Source: Rothia mucilaginosa (GTDB taxonomy: Bacteria; Actinomycetota; Actinomycetes; Actinomycetales; Micrococcaceae). Taken from it: a DNA stretch of 64,000 nt. The notes beneath the pieces are model-generated. The model did not search any database, was not told the DNA's origin, and saw only the letters and a list, made by a program, of their open reading frames with translations. The stretch spans positions 1,426,001 to 1,490,000 of the forward strand of contig NZ_AP014938.1 of NCBI RefSeq assembly GCF_001548235.1. Reading direction: 5' to 3'. The position numbers and the translations under genes are program-made. Each line of letters begins with the position of its first letter. The stretch's first letter is position 1. Positions 7,985 through 15,259 of the stretch are shown here, in pieces.

Positions 7985-8869
7985 ATGCACAGTCATAACA
8001 ACGGACTGAAAACTGCCCTGTTGATGGGCTCCATGGTGGGCATGATGCTGCTCATCGGTGGTCTGCTTTCGGCGACCTTCCGCACCTCTTTTTTCATCTG
8101 GATTATGGGTCTGGTGAGCTTGGCTTCGGTCGCGTACACCTACTGGAACTCCGATAAGCTCGCCCTGCGCTCCATGAATGCGTACCCTGTCAGCCGTGAA
8201 GAGGTTCCGGTGCTTTACGACATTGTGGAGGAGCTGTCCTCCCGCGCGGGTCAGCCCATGCCCGCCCTCTACGTGGCACCGACCATGACCCCGAATGCGT
8301 TCGCAACCGGTCGTAACCCGCAGAATGCCGCGGTGTGCTGCACCGAGGGTATTCTGCAGCTGCTGGATGAGCGCGAGATGCGCGGCGTGCTCGGCCACGA
8401 GCTGATGCACGTATACAACCGCGATATTCTGACCTCTTCGGTGGCGGCGGGTATCGCCTCCATTATCGGTACTGTTGCCCAGTTCCTTTCGTTTGGCGCG
8501 ATGTTCGGTGGATCCAACCGCGATGGTGAACGTTCGAACCCTCTCGCCATGTTCGTGGTTGCCATGCTGGCTCCCATTGCTACGCAGGTTATTCAGATGG
8601 CTATTAGCCGCACCCGCGAATTTGATGCTGACGAGGATGGCGCACGCCTGACCGGCGACCCGCTGGCTCTGGCTTCGGCACTGCACAAGCTGGAGAGTGG
8701 CGTGTCCATGTACCCGATGGACCCGAACAACCGCAACGCTGAGGCGGCGAGCGCCATGATGATTGCGAATCCCTTCGGTTCGCTGAAGGATATGCTCTCT
8801 ACTCACCCGCCGATGGATCAGCGTATTGCGCGTCTGCAGCAGCAGGCTCGTGAGATGGGTCAGTACTAG
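7985..8869 (+). CDS. htpX: HtpX-type membrane zinc metalloprotease
   Basis: A 294-residue M48-family protease that degrades damaged membrane proteins. Two N-terminal TM helices (about 13-32 and 37-55) precede the catalytic domain. The zinc motif HELMH is at 138-142 with the conserved NRD just after it; a third hydrophobic hairpin lies at about 155-200, and the glutamate ligand region is REFDADEDGARLTGDP near 208. The STHPPMDQRI end is typical of HtpX. The start at 7985 is set by an AGGAGG site 7 bases upstream; in-frame sequence back to 7871 is not needed. Length matches the family. It is followed by a strong shared terminator. Confidence 0.93.
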   Translation: MHSHNNGLKTALLMGSMVGMMLLIGGLLSATFRTSFFIWIMGLVSLASVAYTYWNSDKLALRSMNAYPVSREEVPVLYDIVEELSSRAGQPMPALYVAPTMTPNAFATGRNPQNAAVCCTEGILQLLDEREMRGVLGHELMHVYNRDILTSSVAAGIASIIGTVAQFLSFGAMFGGSNRDGERSNPLAMFVVAMLAPIATQVIQMAISRTREFDADEDGARLTGDPLALASALHKLESGVSMYPMDPNNRNAEAASAMMIANPFGSLKDMLSTHPPMDQRIARLQQQAREMGQY

Positions 8870-8978
8870 GCCTTTTCTCACCCTCATCTCCGGGCGCGAA
8901 TGTGGTGCTGCATGAAGATGGCGTTGCATGAATATGACCCGGGGTGACGATTGTGACTCGCGATGACGGGTCAGCAGA

Positions 8979-9030
8979 CAAAAAGTCTTCGGGGTGGCTA
9001 CTGTGGAAGTAGCCACCCCGAGGACTTTTG
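8979..9030. terminator. Bidirectional terminator
   Basis: CGGGGTGGCTAC (8990-9001) pairs perfectly with GTAGCCACCCCG (9009-9020), and the stem extends through AAAAGTCTT/GAGGACTTTT with one or two wobbles to over 20 bp. A-run on one side and T-run on the other suit both htpX and the convergent yajQ. Confidence 0.85.
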
Positions 9031-9100
9031 CGTTTCGGCTTCTAGTTGCCTCCCCTCACCCAGCGCTGGGCGGGGAGAGGGGTGAGAGCCTCGCCGGAGC

Positions 9101-9592
9101 TTAGCGGTAGTTGACGAACTGCAGGTCAACCTCAAGGTCGGCGGACTTGAGCATTGCAATGACTTCCTGCAGGTCATCGCGGGACTTGGAGGAGACGCGC
9201 AGCTCATCGCCCTGGATGTTCGCCTTCACGCCCTTGGGGCCCTCTTCGCGGATCATCTTGGAGATCTTCTTTGCCTGATCCTGCGCGATGCCTTCCTTGA
9301 TGGAGCACTCGATGCGGGTTTCCTTACCGGATGCGTAGGGCTTGCCGGAGTCCAAGGACTTCAGGGAGATGCCGCGCTTGACCAGCTTGGACTGGAAAAC
9401 GTCCAGCACTGCCAGGGCGCGCTCTTCGGCGTTTGCCTTGATGAGGATCTTGTCGCCGGAGTAGTCGATTTCTGCACCAACGCCGCGGAAGTCGTAACGC
9501 TGGGAGATTTCCTTCTGCGCCTGGTGCAGCGCGTTGGAAACTTCCTGCTTGTCCACCTTGGACACAATGTCGAATGAGGATTCGCTAGCCAT
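9101..9592 (-). CDS. yajQ: YajQ family nucleotide-binding protein
   Basis: A 163-residue protein with the full YajQ (UPF0234) pattern: [18 protein letters not shown] at the start, SQRYDFRGV near residue 30, [26 protein letters not shown] near 110, and the end DLQFVNYR. Family members have two ferredoxin-like folds and bind nucleotides; some proteobacterial homologues bind cyclic di-GMP and act in regulation. No local partner suggests a specific role here. The length matches the family exactly. It is a single-gene unit, convergent with htpX. Confidence 0.93.
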   Translation of the reverse strand: MASESSFDIVSKVDKQEVSNALHQAQKEISQRYDFRGVGAEIDYSGDKILIKANAEERALAVLDVFQSKLVKRGISLKSLDSGKPYASGKETRIECSIKEGIAQDQAKKISKMIREEGPKGVKANIQGDELRVSSKSRDDLQEVIAMLKSADLEVDLQFVNYR

Positions 9593-9733
9593 GGGCTTTC
9601 CTTTCGTGAATGAGGTGCTACTGGCACCGGTTAGTACTAGCCTACCGGGTCGGGGCTCTTGTTCACAGCTAACTACCAGAATAACGGGCCTGTTTTACAG
9701 GCGTTACTAACCTAAAAAGAGGACAATAGAAAT

Positions 9734-10120
9734 ATGACCACTCCTAACCTGTCCGCAACGGACCTGCGCACGAGCGAGGAAGCTCGCGACCTGCAAACCC
9801 TCCTTTTCATCGACCTGCATACCTCTTTGGGTGCTGAGCCCGAGGGTATTCCTGAGGCGGAGCGTCTCAACGAATCTGATTGTCACGATATTCACCTTGA
9901 CCTGCATGAGGAAGATGCTGAGCCTTCTCCCTTTGACGGTATCGGTATCACTCTGACGGAGCCTTCGCTGGTGGCGCGTTTCCGCGGTGTTCGCCGTGAC
10001 CTGGAGCGTGAGATTGCCGGTGACATGTGCACTGTGGAGCAGGCGCGCCGCTACCTGGAGCACCTGGAGATTGTGCTTCTGCTTGAGCAAGATGGCGATA
10101 CGCCTTCCCGCTCCTTCTAA
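9734..10120 (+). CDS. Hypothetical acidic protein (128 aa)
   Basis: A 128-residue acidic soluble protein, no signal peptide and no membrane segment. It is rich in Asp, Glu, Leu and has a DCHDIHLDLHEEDAEPSPFDG stretch near residue 49 with several His and acidic residues that might bind metal (speculation). The second half is helical (VARFRGVRRDLEREIAGDMC, VEQARRYLEHLEIVLLLEQ). An AGAGGA site precedes the ATG. I do not recognise a family. It is a single gene between yajQ (divergent) and the tRNA-Tyr region. Confidence 0.6.
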   Translation: MTTPNLSATDLRTSEEARDLQTLLFIDLHTSLGAEPEGIPEAERLNESDCHDIHLDLHEEDAEPSPFDGIGITLTEPSLVARFRGVRRDLEREIAGDMCTVEQARRYLEHLEIVLLLEQDGDTPSRSF

Positions 10121-10136
10121 AACTGCTGTAGGCGGT

Positions 10137-10188
10137 GGCTTTATTTACAGGCTTTATGCAAGGGCTTTATTCACGGCTTTACTTATTA
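10137..10188. repeat. Four-copy tandem repeat, unit about 13 bp
   Basis: Four consecutive units each begin GGCTTTA: at 10137, 10150, 10163 and 10175, with variable 5-6 base ends. The array lies in the AT-rich spacer between the 128-residue gene and tRNA-Tyr. No coding function is visible. Confidence 0.6.
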
Positions 10189-10256
10189 GGGTGAGAGCGC
10201 GGGCTACGATAAATACAATCAGATATATAACCTTCGTCACAAAACCCTATGTGAAG

Positions 10257-10285
10257 TGTACAAGTCCCTAAAACTGCTGTAGAGT
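10257..10285 (+). promoter_or_regulatory. Probable tRNA-Tyr promoter
   Basis: TGTACA (10257-10262), a 17-base spacer and TAGAGT (10280-10285) form a plausible -35/-10 pair 43 bases before the tRNA. The spacer and -10 contain CTAAAACTGCTGTAG, which also occurs at 10117-10131. Confidence 0.5.
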
Positions 10286-10327
10286 AGTCTCTGTTCGCTT
10301 GAGCGAGCAACTAGCACCTAGCTAGGC

Positions 10328-10409
10328 GGCAGGTTACCCGAGCGGCCAAAGGGGGCTGACTGTAAATCAGCTGGCACTGCCTACGGGGGTTCGAATCCCT
10401 CACCTGCCA
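10328..10409 (+). tRNA. tRNA-Tyr (GTA)
   Basis: The 82-nt cloverleaf has acceptor GGCAGGT/ACCTGCC, anticodon stem CTGACTGTAAATCAG with anticodon GTA, a long class II variable arm (expected for bacterial tRNA-Tyr) and the T-loop GGTTCGAATCC. The CCA end is not encoded in full; an A discriminator is followed by C. Confidence 0.95.
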
Positions 10410-10413
10410 CAAA

Positions 10414-10445
10414 TAGCCCGGTTACGAAAGTAACCGGGCTTTTGT
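10414..10445 (+). terminator. Terminator after tRNA-Tyr
   Basis: AGCCCGGTTAC and GTAACCGGGCT flank a GAAA tetraloop, followed by TTTT. It begins 5 bases after the tRNA. Confidence 0.93.
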
Positions 10446-10482
10446 GTATCTAAAACCAGTTTTATAGCGGATTCCGCAGCCG

Positions 10483-10560
10483 CTTTCCAGCCCAGCGGCT
10501 TTCCACCGCGGTAATCTTCCACCACAGTGGTCTTCCACAGCAACGGTCTTTCATGGTTGC
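10483..10560. repeat. Degenerate 16-17 bp tandem repeat in a gene-free stretch
   Basis: Units beginning CTTTCCA or CTTCCA start at 10483, 10499, 10516 and 10532, with a decayed fifth unit (CTTTCATGG) at 10548. This is the only structure I see in the gene-free stretch 10446-10822 apart from the thioredoxin promoter. Several units are internally palindromic (CCGCGG, CCACAGTGG). Confidence 0.55.
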
Positions 10561-10822
10561 GCCCGTATTTTCTGGGTGCCCGCATTGGGTGCTTTCCTCA
10601 GGATGCTGTAGGGGACGACCATGGGGCTTCGCCCGCCGGGTCGGGCGCCTCCATCATTCGGCTACAGGAACATTCCTCAGAGTATTTGCGACACGCCCGT
10701 AAACCGGCTGAAACAGCCGCGAAAAGTATTTACTATGACCGCAATTCGTCATATCTTTCACAATGTTTGAATCTCAGGGCGAACAATTCGCGATTAGGGT
10801 CTTGAGGGTGTAGCTTTATCTC

Positions 10823-11200
10823 ATGGCTACTATTGAAATTACTCAGCAGAACCTGACTGCTACCGTCGAGAGCAACGACATCGTCTTCCTGGACTTCTGG
10901 GCAGATTGGTGCGGTCCCTGTAAGCAGTTCTCCCCCGTCTACGAGGCTGCTTCGGAGAAGCACAGCGACATTGTTTTCGGCAAGGTCGACACCGAGGACC
11001 AGGGCCAGCTCGCTCAGGCAGCAGGCATCACCTCCATCCCCACCATCATGGGCTTCCGTGGCGGTATCCTGGTGTACCAGCAGGCTGGCGCACTGCGCGA
11101 AGACCAGCTGGAGACCGTAATCGGTTCGATTCGCGAGCTCGACATGGACAAGGTCCGTGCAGAGATCGCAGCAGCAGAGGGCTCTGCAGAGAAGAAGTAA
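10823..11200 (+). CDS. trxA: Thioredoxin
   Basis: A 125-residue thioredoxin, somewhat longer than the usual 105-110 because of a charged Ala/Glu/Lys C-terminal tail. The active site WCGPCK is at 29-34 within FLDFWADWCGPCKQF, and the cis-proline region SIPTIMGFRGG lies near 71. It reduces cytosolic protein disulfides, normally recycled by thioredoxin reductase, whose gene is not here. A TAGCTT hexamer ends 6 bases before the ATG, suggesting a leaderless transcript with no Shine-Dalgarno site. It is monocistronic, closed by a strong terminator. Confidence 0.93.
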   Translation: MATIEITQQNLTATVESNDIVFLDFWADWCGPCKQFSPVYEAASEKHSDIVFGKVDTEDQGQLAQAAGITSIPTIMGFRGGILVYQQAGALREDQLETVIGSIRELDMDKVRAEIAAAEGSAEKK

Positions 11201-11225
11201 GCTCACCACCACAAAAGAGTTTGAA

Positions 11226-11268
11226 CGGGGCGCACCCGCCGGCACAACCGGCAGGGGCGCCCCGTACC
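11226..11268 (+). terminator. Terminator after trxA
   Basis: CGGGGCG...CGCCCCG forms the base of a long stem with an inner GCCGG/CCGGC hairpin, followed by TACCCTTTT. Confidence 0.8.
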
Positions 11269-11296
11269 CTTTTAACCTCGGTAGGGTGCAGGGGCG

Positions 11297-12559
11297 TTAG
11301 CGGCCGCGGTGATCCTCAATGCTCATGCGCGCCCCGTAGCGTTGCTTTGAGAAGCCCGAAGCGTGCATGAGCCGCACCAGTCGTTGCCGATGCGGGCTGT
11401 AGGGTGCCAGTAGGGCGAGCATTCCCGCGTCATCGGTGCGCTGACCTGTGAATAGCTCACCAATCGCGTGCGCCAGATGGTAGTCGCCCACGCTGATGGC
11501 GTCCGGGTGCCCGCACACGCGTTGCAGAGCCTCGGAAATGCTCCACGGGCCCACGCCGCGCACAGCGTGCAGGCTCCGCGCCAGTAGCGCGATGTCGCCT
11601 GTAGCCGCAATGTTTTTTAGAGACTCGGCGGAACGAGCGTAAGCGTACACGGCATCGTAGCGGCTTTTATCAACGCCCGCCCGATGCCAATCCCAGGTCG
11701 GAATCGTCGCCAGGGTCCGGGCGCTCGGGTAGACGCGCATGCCCTCCGGCTGATGCCCCAACCCGGTCGAAGGGGCGGGGGAGCCGTACTTTCGCAGAAC
11801 CCAGCCCAGGGTTCTGAACGCTTCGGTCTGGGTGATGCGCTGCTCCACAATGGCGTTGAGCATCTGCCGGTCCAGCTGCCCCGAGGCGCTGAGGCGGAGC
11901 CCCGGATTCTGCCGCCACGCCTGCTGAATACGCGGCGGAAGAGACTCAAAAGAAGATAGAGCGCCAAACTGCTCGGCGGGGTCGTGCAACCCCAGCCAGT
12001 ACGTCATTTCCTGCGCTAGCGCCTGAAGGTCGGCTCGCGCCCGCATCTGCTGATCAGCGGCACTATAAGAAACCCAGATGCGAATACGCACCGGGCGCAT
12101 CAGCAGACGATGCAGTGCGGGGAGAGTCGTCGGAAGATCGGCTGGCTGCGCCAATCGTTCGGCGTACAGCACCGCCGGGAACTCGTGAAACGGCGTGCGA
12201 GCCGTCAACCAGATTCTCTCGGCATCATCCGCGCGGCTCAGCGCGCGATACGAAAGATCCTGAGCGCCGCGGCGTAGCGACCCCAGCGTCTGCGCCAACT
12301 GCACCGGAACATGCGGCTCAATTACAATCTCGCACACCTCCGGGCTCAGAGTGCCCGGAAGGAAGGAAACAGCGGGGGAGAGAGTACGAATCTGAACGCG
12401 CGGTTCGCGAGGAACATCCGCAAGCGCCTGCGCATAGGGCACACCAGCTGCCGCCAAAGGATGCCGGATGCGCCGCGCACCCGCTGCCGGGCGGCTACCG
12501 GGGGTCGTGCCGTCAGGGGTGACACCGTCGGGGGTTGAGGAAGGAAACGTACTCACCAC
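11297..12559 (-). CDS. AlkA-like DNA-3-methyladenine glycosylase II family protein
   Basis: A 420-residue protein of the helix-hairpin-helix DNA glycosylase superfamily. The C-terminal part has the hairpin LHAVRGVGPWSISEALQRV followed by SVGDYHLAHAIG, where the Asp of GDYH is the expected catalytic residue, as in AlkA-type enzymes that excise alkylated bases. The first 130 residues are Pro/Ala/Arg-rich and then form a domain resembling the N-terminal beta domain of AlkA. Translation can begin at either of two adjacent GTG codons. It is longer than E. coli AlkA (282 residues) but similar in size to actinobacterial homologues without the Ada methyltransferase part. Substrate range is inferred. 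Confidence 0.78.
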   Translation of the reverse strand: MVSTFPSSTPDGVTPDGTTPGSRPAAGARRIRHPLAAAGVPYAQALADVPREPRVQIRTLSPAVSFLPGTLSPEVCEIVIEPHVPVQLAQTLGSLRRGAQDLSYRALSRADDAERIWLTARTPFHEFPAVLYAERLAQPADLPTTLPALHRLLMRPVRIRIWVSYSAADQQMRARADLQALAQEMTYWLGLHDPAEQFGALSSFESLPPRIQQAWRQNPGLRLSASGQLDRQMLNAIVEQRITQTEAFRTLGWVLRKYGSPAPSTGLGHQPEGMRVYPSARTLATIPTWDWHRAGVDKSRYDAVYAYARSAESLKNIAATGDIALLARSLHAVRGVGPWSISEALQRVCGHPDAISVGDYHLAHAIGELFTGQRTDDAGMLALLAPYSPHRQRLVRLMHASGFSKQRYGARMSIEDHRGR

Positions 12560-12773
12560 ACCAGTCTATGCGCCCAAACCGGGCGGCAACATCCGGGGTA
12601 GATATTTGAGGAACAAGATACAAAAAGTGCAGGAAGGGCAGGTACGCCACTAATGCGATACTCTAAAAGGTAGAGCGAGAACGAACGCCAATACCGGCAC
12701 GACATAGGCGGTGCGTTCCACTCGTTCCGTGGGCGCCTGTAGCCCGGACACACACCCCGAGAGAAGGACGCCT

Positions 12774-14612
12774 ATGGCAGCGGAAGCACACGAAGCATCC
12801 TCGAATACTGACGCACCTGAACAGAAGAACAGCACCGCCGCCAGCGGTGCGGGCCGTACTCAGCGCTTCAGGAAACAGCCGCGTCAGTCCCTCACCGAGC
12901 GCGTCAAGAGCATCCGCCCCCTCGAACTGCTACCCGGTCTGCTGCTTGCCGCCGCCGTCATGGCGCTGTACACCTACTACTCGCTTCAACAGATGAAGCA
13001 CTGGGTGACCCCCTCCTGGGACCTGGCGATTTTCACCCAGATGGCGCAGGCGTACTCGCACTTCTCCGTGCCCATCGTGCCCATTAAGGGGCCCGACTTT
13101 AACCTCTGGGGTGACCACTTCCACCCGATTCTGGTGCTCCTGGGGCCCGTCTACGCGCTGTTCCCCTCGCCGACCACCCTGCTGGTCGTGCAGAACGCCC
13201 TGGTTGCCTTCGCAAGCTTCGCCATTGTGCGCTTCACTCAGCGTGCCTTCGCGCTCGCCCAGAAAACTGAGGGCGCTGATACTGCGGAAAACCTCAAGTC
13301 CGCAAAACTTCAGGGCGTTATCCCGACCATCACCGGTCTGCTCCTCGGCGCCGGATTCGCCCTCAGCTTCGGCGTTCAGCAAGCTATCGCCGCCCAATTC
13401 CATGAAGTAGCCTTCGCCGTGCCGCTGCTCGCCATGAGCCTCGGCTACCTGGTGCTCGCCTCACGAGTGAGCGGCACCGAACGCGCACGCTACCTCGCCT
13501 ACGCCTGCTGGTGGGCTCTACCCATTGCCTTCGTCAAAGAAGATATGGGCGTTACTGCCGCAGCCATCGGCCTGATTATCTTTATCCGCACCGGCTGGCT
13601 GAGCACCGCCGTAGACATTCTGATGCCGCGCCTCTCCGCCGGTACCCCCGCCCCCATGCGCACCCGCATGCAGCAGCTCTACTCCTCCTGGGCGCGCACC
13701 CCCGCCGTCGCCGAATCCACCATGGTCATGGTGTGGGGCGTCTTCTGGTCCGTCGTCGCGATCTACGTGATCCTGCCCTACTTCAACAGCGGCGGAAACT
13801 TCGACTACGCCGACAAGGTGAACTTCTCCGCAGCCCTGGGCGACCCCTTCGGCTCAGCACTGCAGATGCTCAGCAATAACACCAAGCTGGCAACCCTCGG
13901 CCTGCTGCTCATTACCGGAGCGGTCCTCTGGGTGATTTCTCCTCTTGCAGCAATTGCTCTGCCGACCCTTGCATGGCGTCTGCTCTCCACCATGGAATCC
14001 TACTGGGCGAGCACCTGGCACTACTCGCTTGTGCTCATGCCCGTCGTTTTCCTCGCACTGCTCGACGCTGTCATGCGGATACGCTACGGCGTGGTTCCCG
14101 CCGCGATTCCGGTGCGTTCAGGTGCGCGAGTAGCCGATAGCGCCTCCGACGAGGAGCCTCAGACCAACACCGAGCCCGGCCGCCTGACCGCACTGGCACG
14201 TCGCATGCCTGTATGGGCTCTACCCGCTGTGGCGCTCTTCCTTGCCGCATCCCCGATTTTCGTACCCGGTTCCCAGCAGCCCCTCGCATCCCTGGGTAAT
14301 GCGCAGTTCACCGCCTCCGCGCTGACTACGACTGACCAGATGAAGCAGGAGGCCGTCCAGAAGGTACCCGAAGGGGTGACGGTCGCATCTGACCTGTCGA
14401 TTCTGACCCAGCTGATTCCCGGTCGTACCGTCTACTGGATTGGCCACACCGGTGAACCCGCACCCGACTACGTGGTCATTGACCGTAAGAGTAACTCCTG
14501 GGGCGGCAACCCGCCGACCAACGCCGCACAGTACGCGGCTGACCGCTACGGCCACTCCTACGCGAAGTACGCGACCGTCGGCACGATTGATATTGTGCGA
14601 CGGGTCGACTAG
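12774..14612 (+). CDS. DUF2079 multi-pass membrane protein
   Basis: A 612-residue polytopic membrane protein of the DUF2079 family. The marker region WDLAIFTQMAQAYSHF followed by GDHFHPILVLLGPVYALFPSP lies near residues 75-130, and about ten further TM helices follow. The fold resembles GT-C glycosyltransferases that use polyprenyl-linked sugars; the conserved acidic D in WDLAIF and the HFHP motif are where catalytic residues would be expected, but activity is unproven. The first 60 residues are polar and cytosolic; a soluble C-terminal domain follows the last helix. The ATG at 12774 follows GAAGGAC. A stem without a T-tract follows the gene. Confidence 0.8.
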   Translation: MAAEAHEASSNTDAPEQKNSTAASGAGRTQRFRKQPRQSLTERVKSIRPLELLPGLLLAAAVMALYTYYSLQQMKHWVTPSWDLAIFTQMAQAYSHFSVPIVPIKGPDFNLWGDHFHPILVLLGPVYALFPSPTTLLVVQNALVAFASFAIVRFTQRAFALAQKTEGADTAENLKSAKLQGVIPTITGLLLGAGFALSFGVQQAIAAQFHEVAFAVPLLAMSLGYLVLASRVSGTERARYLAYACWWALPIAFVKEDMGVTAAAIGLIIFIRTGWLSTAVDILMPRLSAGTPAPMRTRMQQLYSSWARTPAVAESTMVMVWGVFWSVVAIYVILPYFNSGGNFDYADKVNFSAALGDPFGSALQMLSNNTKLATLGLLLITGAVLWVISPLAAIALPTLAWRLLSTMESYWASTWHYSLVLMPVVFLALLDAVMRIRYGVVPAAIPVRSGARVADSASDEEPQTNTEPGRLTALARRMPVWALPAVALFLAASPIFVPGSQQPLASLGNAQFTASALTTTDQMKQEAVQKVPEGVTVASDLSILTQLIPGRTVYWIGHTGEPAPDYVVIDRKSNSWGGNPPTNAAQYAADRYGHSYAKYATVGTIDIVRRVD

Positions 14613-14634
14613 CCCCTCGGCTCAGCATCTTATT

Positions 14635-14669
14635 GAGCGCCCACTCCGCAATCGCTGGGGTGGGCGCTC
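14635..14669 (+). terminator. Possible terminator after the DUF2079 gene
   Basis: GAGCGCCCAC (14635-14644) pairs with GTGGGCGCTC (14660-14669). The tail lacks a T-run, so termination efficiency is doubtful. Confidence 0.45.
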
Positions 14670-14699
14670 GCCGTTAAGAGATGAGGTTTTAAGCACCTT

Positions 14700-15259
14700 T
14701 TGGGGTTAAATAGGCGACGCTAAGGTAGACTAGGTAGAACACGGGAACCCCCGATGAAGGTCTTGTGCGCACCCAGCACCCAAGGTGGTGCTGGAATTGT
14801 AGGTGCGCCGTACTCACCATCACCGATTGATACGCCCCACAAAATTGCGGTTCATACCGTACACGAGGGCCACTCTTAACGATCTCTGGTCCAGCGTCTT
14901 TGCTACGTCTGCTGTAACAGACACACCACCGCCGTAGAGCGGGAAGGCGAACCACCAGGAATGCGTGATATTGCATGTGAGCATTACCCGCCCTGTACAC
15001 CCCTGTAACACAGGGACTACTGTGCGCCGAGCGTAGAGTATGAGCAGATGTGCGGATAATGTGCCGAGAAATTCAAGACCACCCCCAGCAAAAGCCGCTA
15101 CCCGTAGCATCCGTAGAATACCTCTGCAGAATGTGTCGGTAACGGAGGACCCCTGGACGCTCTACTCCCCAGGGGATGATGTGTGGCTGGGCCGTGAAGG
15201 GGACACCCGGTAAGCGCCGAAAAGCGTGCGCTATCCACCCCTACCGTATAGAGGAAAAA
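14700..15259 (+). promoter_or_regulatory. Long structured leader or ncRNA region upstream of the DEAD-box helicase
   Basis: About 560 bases contain no convincing gene. A strong nested hairpin lies at 14767-14808 (GCGCACC/GGTGCGC around CAGCACC/GGTGCTG). Further stems include CCCTGT/ACAGGG near 15000 and CCCCTGG/CCAGGGG near 15151-15176. A TAGACT/TAGAAC pair near 14726-14738 may be a promoter. RNA helicase genes often have long regulated leaders, so a leader fits; an independent small RNA is equally possible. I find no RNase P, tmRNA or 6S core sequence. Confidence 0.4.

Noticed and set aside
10117..10409. Integration site at tRNA-Tyr
   Set aside because: The repeated 15 bases do not belong to the tRNA 3' end, and no integrase or mobile gene lies nearby.
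14700..15259. RNase P RNA, tmRNA or 6S RNA
   Set aside because: None of the conserved core strings of these RNAs is present.
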